Source: an uncultured Caldilineales bacterium (GTDB taxonomy: Bacteria > Chloroflexota > Anaerolineae > JAAEKA01). From it: a stretch of DNA of 64,000 bases. The DNA lies in NCBI GenBank assembly GCA_937907455.1, contig CALESQ010000082.1, positions 1 to 64,000 on the forward strand, read 5' to 3'. Made by a program: the position numbers and the translations under genes. Below, in pieces: positions 50,694 to 59,286 of this stretch. The notes under the pieces were generated by a model. The model was not told the DNA's origin. It was given only the letters and a program-made list of their open reading frames with translations, and ran no database searches. Every line of letters starts with the position of its first letter. Positions within the stretch are counted from its first letter, which is position 1.

Positions 50694-51755
50694 TCAGACC
50701 ATGAAGCCCTGATGCAGCAGCAATTCAGCATTGAGCACCGAACCACCAGCCGCGCCGCGCACGGTATTGTGGCCCAGCAGCACAAATTTCAGATCCAAAA
50801 CAGGGTCAGGACGGATACGACCTATCACGGTAGCCATGCCCTGACCGGCCATGCGATCAAGGCGCACCTGCGGGCGATCCGGCTCGTCGCGCACGATGAT
50901 GCAGGGGTCGGGCGCGCTGGGAAGGCCCAGGGTTTGCGGCAGGCTGCGATAGCTACGCAGCACCTCGGCGGCTTGGGCGGGGGTAGCCTTGTGCCGCAGA
51001 GAAACCGACACGCATTCCAGGTGGCCGTCAAGGGTATGGACGCGGTTGCAATGCGCGCTCAGCGCGAAATTAGCAAAATCAATACCTGTGCCGTTAAACA
51101 GACCCAGCATTTTCAGCGGTTCGGTTTCCAGCTTCGACTCTTCATTGCCGATGTAAGGAATAACGTTGTCGGTGATGTCCATGGTAGACACGCCAGGATA
51201 GCCCGCGCCTGACACAGACTGCATAGATACCACGAAGACCTTGTCCAGCCCGAAGCTGTCGTGCAGCGGTTTCAGCGCGGCAGTGAGATGGGTGGCAGTG
51301 CAGTTGGCGTTGGCTATAATAAAGCCAGGCCAACCGCGGCGCTGCTGTTGCACACGAAGCAAAGCCGCGTGTTCGGGGTTGACATCGGTGATCATCAACG
51401 GCACGTCATCGTCCATGCGATGCGGCCCGGCGTTGGTGAACACATAGTAGCCCGCGGCAGCGAATTCAGACTCGACGCGCTCGGCCACTTCGTTGGGCGT
51501 GGCCGAAAAGATGATGCGGCAATCGCGGAATTGATCAGGATGCCCCAAGCGCAGCACCATGTCGCGCGCGGCTGCGGGCATATCAGGTTGCAGCACCCAA
51601 CGCCGCTCGTGGTATTTCACGCCTGCCGAGCGATCCGATGCACCCAGCGCGGCTAACTCAAACCAGGGGTGATCGGCCAGCAGTTGCACAAAGCGCTGGC
51701 CCACAGCCCCGGTAGCACCCAGAATGCCAACTTTAACTTTAGAACTCAATTTCAA
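50694..51755 (-). CDS. asd: Aspartate-semialdehyde dehydrogenase (archaeal-type)
   Basis: A 353-residue NADP-dependent enzyme that reduces aspartyl phosphate in the Lys/Thr/Met pathway. VGILGATGAVGQRFVQLL is the cofactor site, NANCTATHLTAALKPL carries the catalytic cysteine, and SVSGAGYPGVSTMDITDNVIPYI with NEESKLETEPLKMLG is the signature of the archaeal/fungal-type subgroup. It starts inside the 3' end of the preceding gene (17-bp overlap). Confidence 0.92.
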   Translation of the reverse strand: MKLSSKVKVGILGATGAVGQRFVQLLADHPWFELAALGASDRSAGVKYHERRWVLQPDMPAAARDMVLRLGHPDQFRDCRIIFSATPNEVAERVESEFAAAGYYVFTNAGPHRMDDDVPLMITDVNPEHAALLRVQQQRRGWPGFIIANANCTATHLTAALKPLHDSFGLDKVFVVSMQSVSGAGYPGVSTMDITDNVIPYIGNEESKLETEPLKMLGLFNGTGIDFANFALSAHCNRVHTLDGHLECVSVSLRHKATPAQAAEVLRSYRSLPQTLGLPSAPDPCIIVRDEPDRPQVRLDRMAGQGMATVIGRIRPDPVLDLKFVLLGHNTVRGAAGGSVLNAELLLHQGFMV

Positions 51756-52155
51756 TCTCCTGCAAACGGTCGGTGTCTGTAGCTGGTTGATTGCGCGCCT
51801 CCATCAACGCCAGGCGGTTGTCAAGCAGCACGCGTACAGCCAACAGCAGCTCGCGTTCAGCACCACGCAGGTGCTGCCAGAACTCGCTGCTCAAGCTGGG
51901 CGCAGGCAGCCAGGCGCGCAAACCGCGCAGCCCCTCAGCCAGCCAGCTATTCCATGAAAAATCGTCTCCGGCCTGAGCTATACGCGCAGCCTCTTCGGCA
52001 TCCAGCCAGGGCGTGTTGAAAAGATGCTGCCAGGGATCATCCTCGGCAGTTGCCGGTGGCTCGGCGTGCAGGTGACGCGCGGCTTCGGCCTCGCGACGGC
52101 GTTCCATCTCGGCTTCGTATTCGGCAATGCGGGTACGGATATTATCAACAGGCAT
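51739..52155 (-). CDS. Conserved hypothetical acidic protein
   Basis: A 138-residue charged protein, mostly helical (EAEMERRREAEAARHLH, SSEFWQHLRGAERELLLAVRVLLDNRLAL). I do not recognise it. GAGGAG lies 8 nt before the ATG at 52155. Its end overlaps the start of asd by 17 bp, so it is probably cotranscribed with asd. Confidence 0.65.
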   Translation of the reverse strand: MPVDNIRTRIAEYEAEMERRREAEAARHLHAEPPATAEDDPWQHLFNTPWLDAEEAARIAQAGDDFSWNSWLAEGLRGLRAWLPAPSLSSEFWQHLRGAERELLLAVRVLLDNRLALMEARNQPATDTDRLQEIEIEF

Positions 52156-52306
52156 AGCGGGGGCTCCTCGGCAGGCCAAAATCAACGGCCCGATTGTAGC
52201 CGAAAGTGAGGTAGCTTGCAAGTGACCATTGCAGGCGACAGATCACCAGCCAAAGAACACTCACTGCGTTGTAAAATCAAGTTTGTCTGTGGCAATTGCT
52301 GATAGC

Positions 52307-52385
52307 CTGTCATTCCCCGGCCCGGCCGGGCCGGGGAAGCCCTTCACGAACGCGTGGAGACTCTTCGCTGCGTTCGGAGTGACAG
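52307..52385. repeat. 79-bp palindromic element upstream of rtcB
   Basis: The element starts CTGTCATTCC and ends GGAGTGACAG, which are inverted repeats with one mismatch. Inside is a perfect 26-bp palindrome at 52313-52338 (TTCCCCGGCCCGG and its complement). The rest of 52156-52523 shows no gene I can support. Confidence 0.7.
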
Positions 52386-52523
52386 CACTGAGTGCGTTTT
52401 AGCTTGCTGAAATCAGCGATCTGTGTTACATCAATATAGACGTGTTTGTTGGTTTTTTGTATTCGCAATCAATCTGCCTGCGTTCTTTAGCACGCTAATT
52501 GATCAGTTTTCCAGCCTGATTCG

Positions 52524-53699
52524 ATGAATCTCATCAACAATATCCCCGTTTGGGGCGATCTGAACGACGAAGGCGCGCTGCGCCAGATTGCTAACTGCGC
52601 CAAAGAGGCCGACGCTGCGGCGCTAATGGCTGATCACCATCTGGGCTATGCCGTGCCCATCGGCGGCGTGGTAGCCTATGCCGACAAGATCAGCCCCTCT
52701 GGTGTAGGCTTTGATATCGCCTGCGGCAACAAGGCCGTGCTCACCGATCTGCCCGCGGCCGAGGTGCGTCGCCACATTCGCCGCATCATGGACGACATCT
52801 GGGGGACCTTGTCCTTCGGTATCGGGCGCAAAAACGCCACGCGCGTAGACCACGCCCTGTTTGATGATCCGGCGTGGCGCATCGGCGCGGTAGCATCGCA
52901 TAAAAAGCTGGCCAGCGAGCAACTCGGCACCATCGGTTCCGGCAATCACTACGTAGACCTGTTTGCAGACGAGCAGGAACGCGTGTGGATCGGCGTACAC
53001 TTTGGTTCACGCGGGCTGGGCCACAAAACCGCCACCTACTTTCTGCAGGCCGGGGGCGCCAAAGATGGCATGGAGGTGGATCCGCTGGTGCTGGATGCGC
53101 GCTCTGCCCTGGGCGAGGATTATCTGGCCTGCATGGCGCTGGCGGGACGTTACGCCTATGCCGGACGTGACTGGGTGTGCAGCGAGGTGGCGCGGCTGCT
53201 AGGCGCCACTATCCTGGACGAAGTACACAACCACCACAACTTTGCCTGGCGCGAGCAGCATAATGGCCGCGATCTGTGGGTGGTGCGCAAAGGGGCTACA
53301 CCAGCCTTCCCCGGCCAGCGCGGCTTTGTAGGCGGCTCAATGGGCGACATCTCGGTGATTTTGGAAGGCGTGGATTCGCCGGAAGCGCGGCTGGCGCTGC
53401 ACTCCACCGTACACGGCGCGGGGCGGGTGATGAGCCGCACCGCGGCACGCGGCAAGATCAACCGTAAAACGGGTAAAGTCATCTCCCCGGGCAGGGTGTC
53501 GCGCGAGATGATGATGGCCTGGGTGAAGGGGCAAGGCGTGGAGCTGCGCGGCGCAGGCACCGACGAATCGCCGCATTGCTACAAGCGTCTGCCTGACGTG
53601 TTGGCGCACCACGCCGCCACCATCCGCATCCTGCACACACTTACCCCGCTGGGCGTGGCCATGGCCGGTGAAAACGAATGGGATCCGTATAAGGATTAG
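52524..53699 (+). CDS. rtcB: RtcB-family RNA ligase
   Basis: A 391-residue Mn/GTP-dependent RNA ligase family member. DHHLGYAVPIGGVVAY, GVGFDIACGNKAVL (metal-binding Asp and Cys), GTIGSGNHYVDLF, GVHFGSRGLGH, VHNHHNFAW, FVGGSMGDISVIL and STVHGAGRVMSR with the histidine that is guanylylated in the family are present. The length is near E. coli RtcB (408). A release or repair role is known for the family; the target RNA here is unknown. No rtcA or archease gene is next to it. Confidence 0.9.
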   Translation: MNLINNIPVWGDLNDEGALRQIANCAKEADAAALMADHHLGYAVPIGGVVAYADKISPSGVGFDIACGNKAVLTDLPAAEVRRHIRRIMDDIWGTLSFGIGRKNATRVDHALFDDPAWRIGAVASHKKLASEQLGTIGSGNHYVDLFADEQERVWIGVHFGSRGLGHKTATYFLQAGGAKDGMEVDPLVLDARSALGEDYLACMALAGRYAYAGRDWVCSEVARLLGATILDEVHNHHNFAWREQHNGRDLWVVRKGATPAFPGQRGFVGGSMGDISVILEGVDSPEARLALHSTVHGAGRVMSRTAARGKINRKTGKVISPGRVSREMMMAWVKGQGVELRGAGTDESPHCYKRLPDVLAHHAATIRILHTLTPLGVAMAGENEWDPYKD

Positions 53700-53803
53700 A
53701 AGGGAGGGGCAGGGAAATTGGGAGATTGGTACGCCGAAGGCGGGTAGATTGGGAGATTAGGTGGGAGGATAGAGTGAGAAAAGATAAGCTCCGCCCATCG
53801 TCG

Positions 53804-53951
53804 CTTGGGCCGGTCCCTGCGGGATGATTCCCAATCTCCAGACCGTGCCCCCGTTGCCGGACTCGGTCTGGAGACCGGCCGGAGCCTTTAGGATACTCTG
53901 CTTGGGCCGCTCCCTGCGGGATGGTTCCCAATCTCCAGACCGTGCCCCCGT
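53804..53951. repeat. Dispersed repeat, two direct copies
   Basis: A segment starting CTTGGGCCGGTCCCTGCGGG and running through CCCAATCTCCAGACCGTGCC occurs at 53804-53854 and 53901-53951. Between them is GGACTCGGTCTGGAGACCGG. The reverse complement matches parts of 6763-6806. Intergenic, 53700-53957. Confidence 0.75.
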
Positions 53952-53957
53952 GTCATC

Positions 53958-54650
53958 TTACTCAATCACCGCCACTGCGCGAACGGGAGAACCACTGCCG
54001 CCGCGGATCCGCAACGGCAGCGCGATAAAACGAAAGCGCCCGCGTCCGATCAGTTGATGCAGGTTGATCAGCCCTTCATAGTGAGTAAAACCCAACTCGC
54101 CACACACGCGATGCACCGCTCGATTGGAGAGATGGCGCACGCCTGGCGACATACCCTCCACGCCGAACGCGGCGATGCGTTGCTGTCCCAGCCAACGCGC
54201 GGCCTCCTCACTCAGGCCAGGCGGTTCAGCCCAGGTTGAGCTGCCAAAAGTGCGCCGATAGTGATCGGTGTAGAGCAGCACCGTGTCACCCGGCTCGATG
54301 TTCAGGCCCGCCGTAGCCAACGCGGCCTGCAAATCATTCACCTCAATCAACTCGTTAGGGCCGCGGTGCGACAAATCAAGACAAATTCCCGCAGTATAGA
54401 ACTGTGTCAGCGGCATGGTGTCAATGGTCTGCCCGTGCCAGGGCCGACCCATGTGGCTGAGCGCATCCACATGGGTGCCGCTATGCTCGCTCAACTCCAG
54501 ACGATTCACCGCGGGCGTGGCGCCAACGCTGGGCGGCAAACCCTCCCATTGTTCGTGAGTGGCATGCACTGTTACGCGCACCGGCGGCATGCCGGAAAAC
54601 ACCGGCATATCGCTATACAGTTCCTGGCTGAGGTCAATAAGTTCAGGCAT
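53958..54650 (-). CDS. Cyclase-family protein (kynurenine formamidase-like)
   Basis: A 230-residue metal hydrolase. LIDLSQELYSDMPVFSG, LELSEHSGTHVDALSHM (the HxGTHxDxxxH zinc site) and GDTVLLYTDHYRRTFG are the family marks; EGLINLHQLIG near the C-terminus holds the late catalytic residues. Members hydrolyse N-formylkynurenine or related amides; the exact substrate is open. The ATG at 54650 is used because MPELIDLSQE is the family start. It follows the thiolase gene on minus with about 65 bp between the genes. Confidence 0.85.
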   Translation of the reverse strand: MPELIDLSQELYSDMPVFSGMPPVRVTVHATHEQWEGLPPSVGATPAVNRLELSEHSGTHVDALSHMGRPWHGQTIDTMPLTQFYTAGICLDLSHRGPNELIEVNDLQAALATAGLNIEPGDTVLLYTDHYRRTFGSSTWAEPPGLSEEAARWLGQQRIAAFGVEGMSPGVRHLSNRAVHRVCGELGFTHYEGLINLHQLIGRGRFRFIALPLRIRGGSGSPVRAVAVIE

Positions 54651-54715
54651 GACATTCGCGCCGGCAGATGACAGGGCGGCGGAAAAGCAATTCATCTCCG
54701 CTCGCCGTTCACCGA

Positions 54716-55993
54716 TCACCGATCACCGATCCATTCCACCACGGTTGCTTCGCCCTGGCCCACGCCCACACACAGGGTTACCAGGCCATAGCGCACGGGG
54801 TTGCCAGCCGCGGCGCGGCGACGCATCTCATGCACCAGGGTAGTCATCAACCGCGCGCCAGAGCAGCCCAGCGGATGCCCCAGGGCAATGGCGCCACCGT
54901 TGACATTGGCCTGCGCCGGATCAATCTCCAGCTCGCGCAGGCAGGCAATGCTCTGCACCGCAAAGGCTTCATTGATCTCCACCAGACCTATGTCGGCCAG
55001 GCTGAGGCCCGCGCGCGCCAGCGCCTTGCGCGTAGCTGGCACCGGCCCCAGGCCCATTAGTCGCGGGTCTACGCCTGCCGCAGCCGAGGCCACAATGCGT
55101 GCCAGGGGCTTCATTCCAAGCGCCGCGGCGCGTTCGGCTGAGGTCAGCAGCAGCGCGGCCGCGCCATCGTTCAGCCCGCTGGAATTGCCCGCGGTCACCG
55201 TGCCGCCCTTGCGAAAAATCGGCCCCAGCCTGGCAAGCTGCTCCAACGTAGTGTCCAGCACGATCTCGCCCGTTTCCTCGCGGCGGTAGCGCGGATGCTC
55301 ATCCAGTGCCACTATCGTGGGTGGCCCCTTACGTTGAGCAATTGGCACAGGTGTGATCTCCTCAGCCAGCCGGCCCGCGGCCATAGCCGTCACCGCGCGG
55401 CGCTGGCTCTCGAAAGCAAAGACGTCCTGCTGTTCACGGCTGATCACACCGCCCGCTACCCCGCCCTGCATGCTTAATTCATAGATATTTTCAGCGGTTT
55501 CGCCCATTTGCTCCAGCGGAAACAATGCCTCCAGTCGCGGGTTGGGGTAGCGCCAACCCAACGTAGTGTCGTAGATGGTGGCATGACCGGTGGGATAGCT
55601 GCGCTCGGCCTTGGGCATAGAATAGGGTGAGCGGCTCATAGACTCCACGCCGCCAGCCAGATACACATCGCCTTCACCGGCCTTGATAGCGCGCGCAGCC
55701 TGGTTGATGGCGTTCAACCCAGAGGCGCACAGGCGGTTGAAGGTGACACCGGCCACCTGTTGCGGCAAACCGGCCAGCAGCACGGCCATGCGTGCCACAT
55801 CGCGGTTATCTTCACCGGCCTGGTTGGCGCAGCCCAGATACACTTCTTCGATCAGCGCGGGATCAAGGCCGGTGCGCTGGATCAACGCTTGCAGCGGCAG
55901 CGCGGCCAGGTCATCAGCGCGCACCGCGGCCAGTGCGCCGCCATGACGACCCACCGGCGTGCGGATAGCATCAAGGATCACAACATCGTGCAT
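54716..55993 (-). CDS. Acetyl-CoA acetyltransferase (thiolase)
   Basis: A 425-residue thiolase. VVILDAIRTPVGRHGGALA start, FNRLCASGLNAINQAA with the nucleophilic cysteine, GGVESMSRSPY, VTAGNSSGLNDGAAALL, LVEINEAFAVQS, NVNGGAIALGHPLGCSGARL with the catalytic histidine, and LVTLCVGVGQGEATVVE with the second cysteine. It could work in fatty-acid degradation or in acetoacetyl-CoA supply for the mevalonate or ethylmalonyl-CoA pathways, both suggested by other genes in the window. ATG at 55993 chosen for MHDVVILDAIRTP. Confidence 0.93.
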   Translation of the reverse strand: MHDVVILDAIRTPVGRHGGALAAVRADDLAALPLQALIQRTGLDPALIEEVYLGCANQAGEDNRDVARMAVLLAGLPQQVAGVTFNRLCASGLNAINQAARAIKAGEGDVYLAGGVESMSRSPYSMPKAERSYPTGHATIYDTTLGWRYPNPRLEALFPLEQMGETAENIYELSMQGGVAGGVISREQQDVFAFESQRRAVTAMAAGRLAEEITPVPIAQRKGPPTIVALDEHPRYRREETGEIVLDTTLEQLARLGPIFRKGGTVTAGNSSGLNDGAAALLLTSAERAAALGMKPLARIVASAAAGVDPRLMGLGPVPATRKALARAGLSLADIGLVEINEAFAVQSIACLRELEIDPAQANVNGGAIALGHPLGCSGARLMTTLVHEMRRRAAAGNPVRYGLVTLCVGVGQGEATVVEWIGDR

Positions 55994-56227
55994 AGTAGCC
56001 TCGGGAGATAGGGTGAGGGAGTGAGAGGGTGACAAGGTGAGGGGGTGACAGGTAGCGGGGTGACTGCCATTCCCAAACTAACCTGAATATCGCTTGGGCC
56101 TGTCTTCGACCGTGCCCGTGCGTTTCATCCATGAATGACTGTTTACTGGATACTGCGCACTGGGTACCCTTGCAGTTTGCCTTGCGGTGCATTCTACCAT
56201 AGAATCAAGCTGCAAAGGAGAATTGCT
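55994..56227. other. Intergenic, G-rich low-complexity stretch
   Basis: Near 56010-56060 the plus strand is a degenerate string of GGTGAGGG/GGGTGACA units. Otherwise nothing I can support. A segment at 56094 (CTTGGGCC..GACCGTGCCC) weakly resembles the 53804 repeat. Confidence 0.4.
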
Positions 56228-56506
56228 ATGGCCCCTGCTGAAATTGTGATGTTGGCTACCCCCTGGTGTGGCGATACACGCCTGGCGCGCCGTGTGTTGG
56301 ATGAGCTGGGCATTACCTATGATTTCGTAGACTTCAGCCGCGATGAGCCGGCGGCGCGGCGCGTTGAGCAGATCACCGGCGGCTTTCGCAGCTCACCTAC
56401 CATCCTCTTTCCTGACGGCAGCGTGCTGATAGAGCCAGCGGCACGCATCTTGCGCGAGAAAATCGAAACGCTGCAAGCCGCCGGCTACCACCTGGGCACA
56501 GTGTAA
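56228..56506 (+). CDS. Glutaredoxin-like protein
   Basis: A 92-residue glutaredoxin/thioredoxin-fold protein. IVMLATPWCGDTRLARRVLDEL has a monothiol-like active site (CGDT), and FRSSPTILFPDGSVLIEP gives the cis-proline region. AAAGGAG lies about 8 nt before the ATG at 56228. It lies upstream of trxB on the same strand with a ~140-bp gap, which contains a TACAAT near 56555. Confidence 0.85.
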   Translation: MAPAEIVMLATPWCGDTRLARRVLDELGITYDFVDFSRDEPAARRVEQITGGFRSSPTILFPDGSVLIEPAARILREKIETLQAAGYHLGTV

Positions 56507-56644
56507 CGATCCCCGCGCGTACAGCATCTCAAAACCAAAGCAAGTACTGTCTGGTACAATAAACGCTTGTCCCTAGGAAATACGTCTTGGCCGGTTTACC
56601 CCGAGCCATAGCGCCTTGCCAACGGATATGACCAAGGATCAACC

Positions 56645-57601
56645 ATGAGCGAACAACACACAGAACAATTGATTATTATCGGCAGCGGGCCGGCAGGCTA
56701 TACCGCAGCCCTGTACGCCTCCCGCGCCAATCTGAACCCTTTGCTGTTTACCGGTAATGAAATCGGCGGCCAGGTCGCCATCACCTCAGAGGTCGAGAAC
56801 TACCCGGGCTTTCCCGAAGGCATTCTCGGCCCTGAGTTGGTAGAGAAATTCCAAAAACAGGCTGAGAAGTTCGGTACACGTATCGAATATGACTGGGTGA
56901 ACGAAGTGGATTTCCGCCAGCACCCCTTTGTGGTGCGCACCGCCAGCGGCAGCGAACACCGCGCCGAGGCAGTAGTTGTCAGCACTGGCGCTACCCCGCG
57001 CAAGCTAGATGTGCCCGGCGAAAAAGAGTACACCGGCTACGGCGTCAGCTATTGTGGCACCTGCGATGGCTTTTTCTTCCGCGGCAAGGAAGTAGTGGTT
57101 GTCGGTGGCGGTGACAGCGCGCTGGAGGAGGGCCTCTTCCTTACCAAGTTTGCCACCAAAGTCACCGTGATTCACCGCCGCGATGAGCTGCGCGCCAGCA
57201 AGATCTTGCAGGATCGCGCCGCGGCCAATCCCAAAATGGCCTGGAAGTGGAGCACGGTGATCGAACGTATCAACGCTGCAAGCAGCGCAGAAGGCTTGCC
57301 GCCCAAAGTGACCTCGGTCACTCTGCGCGATCTGAAAACCGGCGAGGTCTATGATTACACCACTGATGGCGTATTCATCTTTGTGGGTCACATCCCCAAC
57401 TCGCAGCTTTTCACCGATCAACTGGATATTGACGAAGCCGGCTTTGTCATCACCGACCGCCGCTATCATACCAGCATCCCCGGCGTGTTTGCCGCTGGCG
57501 AGATTCAGGACCCGGTATTCCGCCAGGTCATCACCTCTGCCGGACAAGGCGCGGCCGCAGCCATGCAAGCCGAAAAATTCCTGGCCGAGCGGGAAGCATA
57601 G
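56645..57601 (+). CDS. trxB: Thioredoxin reductase
   Basis: A 318-residue flavoprotein that reduces thioredoxin with NADPH. IIGSGPAGYTAALYASRANL is the FAD site, YCGTCDGFFFRGKE the redox-active CxxC, VVVGGGDSALEEGLFL the NADPH site and GVFAAGEIQDPVFRQVITSAGQG the second FAD motif (usually GD, here GE). No thioredoxin gene is adjacent; the nearby glutaredoxin-like gene may be a partner. Confidence 0.94.
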   Translation: MSEQHTEQLIIIGSGPAGYTAALYASRANLNPLLFTGNEIGGQVAITSEVENYPGFPEGILGPELVEKFQKQAEKFGTRIEYDWVNEVDFRQHPFVVRTASGSEHRAEAVVVSTGATPRKLDVPGEKEYTGYGVSYCGTCDGFFFRGKEVVVVGGGDSALEEGLFLTKFATKVTVIHRRDELRASKILQDRAAANPKMAWKWSTVIERINAASSAEGLPPKVTSVTLRDLKTGEVYDYTTDGVFIFVGHIPNSQLFTDQLDIDEAGFVITDRRYHTSIPGVFAAGEIQDPVFRQVITSAGQGAAAAMQAEKFLAEREA

Positions 57602-57628
57602 GCAAAACAAGCCTCGAATTCAAAGAAG

Positions 57629-57661
57629 AGCCGGCTTTGCGGAACTGCTGCAAAGCCGGCT
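57629..57661. repeat. Perfect 12-bp inverted repeat after trxB
   Basis: AGCCGGCTTTGC (57629-57640) and GCAAAGCCGGCT (57650-57661) with a 9-nt loop. There is no T-run on plus. It lies 28 bp after trxB and 9 bp before the next start, so it could be a weak terminator or a translation-affecting structure. Confidence 0.6.
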
Positions 57662-57670
57662 GACCTCACC

Positions 57671-58207
57671 ATGCTGCCACCTGCGCACATCGAATTCACC
57701 TGGGCGGCGCTGAATGCCTTGCAGCGCCGTGCCGGTCTTTTTCCCAAAGCCGACTATCGTCTCATAGCGCTGGCTGCCGTGCTGCCCGATCTGGTAGACA
57801 AGCCGTTGGCTACATTCGTCCTCACCGACGAAGATGCCGCGCTGCTGTTCGGCCACACCGCTTTGGTACATAGCGGCGTATGGGCCTCAGCCTGGGCCGC
57901 GGGCAAGCTGGAGCAAGCCCTGCCCTATCTGCTGGCCTTTTCCGGTCACCTGCTGGCTGACCGCATGTGGAGCTTCCGCCAAACCCTGTGCTGGCCCTTG
58001 CGAGGACGGCGTTTTCATCAGTGGAAGCATGTCGGTTCGCCGCAAGCCATCCTGCAAGCCTATCTTCACGTCATCCGTCAGGAACCGCTGCTAATCACCT
58101 TTGAGTTGCTGGGCGCATTGCTGCTGGCTTGGTTTGTCCTTGACCGCGGCCTGTGGCAACACGCAGCCATGGCTGATTTTTTGCACACCGGCAGTGTCAC
58201 CCCATAA
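57671..58207 (+). CDS. Membrane-bound metal-dependent hydrolase-like protein (YdjM/DUF457-like)
   Basis: A 178-residue protein with hydrophobic segments and histidine/aspartate positions typical of YdjM-like proteins: HIEFTWAAL, ALAAVLPDLVDKPLA, FGHTALVHSGVW, LAFSGHLLADRMWSF. One clear C-terminal membrane helix (LGALLLAWFVL). Family assignment is tentative. It is in line with rsmD 12 bp downstream. Confidence 0.6.
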   Translation: MLPPAHIEFTWAALNALQRRAGLFPKADYRLIALAAVLPDLVDKPLATFVLTDEDAALLFGHTALVHSGVWASAWAAGKLEQALPYLLAFSGHLLADRMWSFRQTLCWPLRGRRFHQWKHVGSPQAILQAYLHVIRQEPLLITFELLGALLLAWFVLDRGLWQHAAMADFLHTGSVTP

Positions 58208-58219
58208 ACTACACCCATC

Positions 58220-58798
58220 ATGCGCGTCATTGCTGGCACAGCCAAAGGCCATCCCCTGCAAAGCGTCCCCGGCGACAGCACCCGCCCCATTGCCGACCGG
58301 GTAAAGTCCGCGCTGTTCAGCATCTTGGAATCGCAGGATTTCATTCGCGGGCATCGTTGGCTTGATCTGTTCGGCGGCACCGGTGCGGTAGGCATCGAAG
58401 CACTCAGCCGCGGAGCCGCGGGCGTGGTTTTTGTGGAAAAAGATAGCCGCGCCGTGCAAACGCTGGGGCAAAACCTGCGCAGCACCGGCGTGGGCCAGGA
58501 TGGGCGTTCGCATGTAGTGCGCGGCGACGCCTTTGCCTATCTGACACGGCCCGACCTGGTTCCGTTTGATCTGATCTACATCGCCCCGCCACAGTACAAA
58601 AGCCTGTGGCAAAAAGCCCTGCAAATGGTAGATGCGCGGCCAGAACTGCTGACTGCACGCGGCCAAGTGGTGGTGCAGATCTTCCCCAAAGAGGATGACC
58701 CTGCGTTGCCGCTGCTGCATTTACAGCGCTACGACCAGCGGCAATACGGCAGCACCAGCCTGATTTTCTACGAACCGCCCATCCCGCCATCCCCCTAA
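58220..58798 (+). CDS. rsmD: RsmD-like 16S rRNA (guanine(966)-N2)-methyltransferase
   Basis: A 192-residue Rossmann methyltransferase. MRVIAGTAKGHPLQ and TRPIADRVKSALFSIL are diagnostic of RsmD, LDLFGGTGAVGIEALSRGA is the SAM site, and FVEKDSRAVQ is motif II. The catalytic motif IV, normally (N/D)PPY/F, is IAPPQY here, so Asp is replaced by Ala. The RsmD identity is strong; activity with this motif is uncertain. Confidence 0.85.
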   Translation: MRVIAGTAKGHPLQSVPGDSTRPIADRVKSALFSILESQDFIRGHRWLDLFGGTGAVGIEALSRGAAGVVFVEKDSRAVQTLGQNLRSTGVGQDGRSHVVRGDAFAYLTRPDLVPFDLIYIAPPQYKSLWQKALQMVDARPELLTARGQVVVQIFPKEDDPALPLLHLQRYDQRQYGSTSLIFYEPPIPPSP

Positions 58799-58818
58799 GA
58801 CAAACAGGAGATATTGGC

Positions 58819-59229
58819 ATGGACCCCCGTATCAGCATTATTACCCTTGGTGTAACCGATCTGGCTCGCAGCACGGCTTTTTATCGCGAAGGGTTCGGCT
58901 TTCCCTATCTGGCAGAGAGCAGCAGCGACGACATCGCGTTCTTCGAGATAAACCGCGGCTCGCTGCGTCTGGCGCTATACCCGCGGGCCGCGCTGGCCGA
59001 AGATGCCACAGTGGCCGACGCGCCGTGCAGCTTCCCTGGCTTCACCCTGGCCCACAATCTGCGCACGACGGAAGAGGTGGATGCAGCCTTCGCGCATCTG
59101 CTTGCCGCAGGTGCGCGGGCCATCAAGTCACCGCAAAGCGTATTCTGGGGCGGTTATTCATCGTATATTGCCGACCCCGACGGTTTCCTTTGGGAAATTG
59201 CGCATAACCCCTTCTCGTGGATCGAATAA
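58819..59229 (+). CDS. VOC-superfamily (glyoxalase-like) protein
   Basis: A 136-residue vicinal-oxygen-chelate protein. SIITLGVTDLARSTAFYREGFGFP opens the first beta-alpha-beta module, and GGYSSYIADPDGFLWEIAHNP closes the second, with the glutamate metal ligand. The usual first-module histidine (H in xxHxxLxVxDL) is replaced by T (IITLGV). AGGAGAT lies 6 nt before the ATG. Substrate unknown. Confidence 0.85.
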   Translation: MDPRISIITLGVTDLARSTAFYREGFGFPYLAESSSDDIAFFEINRGSLRLALYPRAALAEDATVADAPCSFPGFTLAHNLRTTEEVDAAFAHLLAAGARAIKSPQSVFWGGYSSYIADPDGFLWEIAHNPFSWIE

Positions 59230-59243
59230 ACGATTGCGCCTAG

Positions 59244-59284
59244 ACACAAACCGGCCCGCTTGTAACAAGCGGGCCGGTTTGTGT
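59244..59284. terminator. Bidirectional terminator between VOC and P450 genes
   Basis: A perfect inverted repeat: ACACAAACCGGCCCGCTT and its complement around a 5-nt loop. It lies exactly between the convergent VOC and cytochrome P450 genes and ends 3 bp before the P450 stop codon. GGTTTGTGTT gives T-rich flanks on both strands. Confidence 0.8.
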
Positions 59285-59286
59285 TA

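Noticed and set aside
57629..57661. Hairpin after trxB as a true rho-independent terminator
   Set aside because: The stem is perfect but no T-run follows on plus, and the next gene starts 9 bp later. It is listed only as an inverted repeat.
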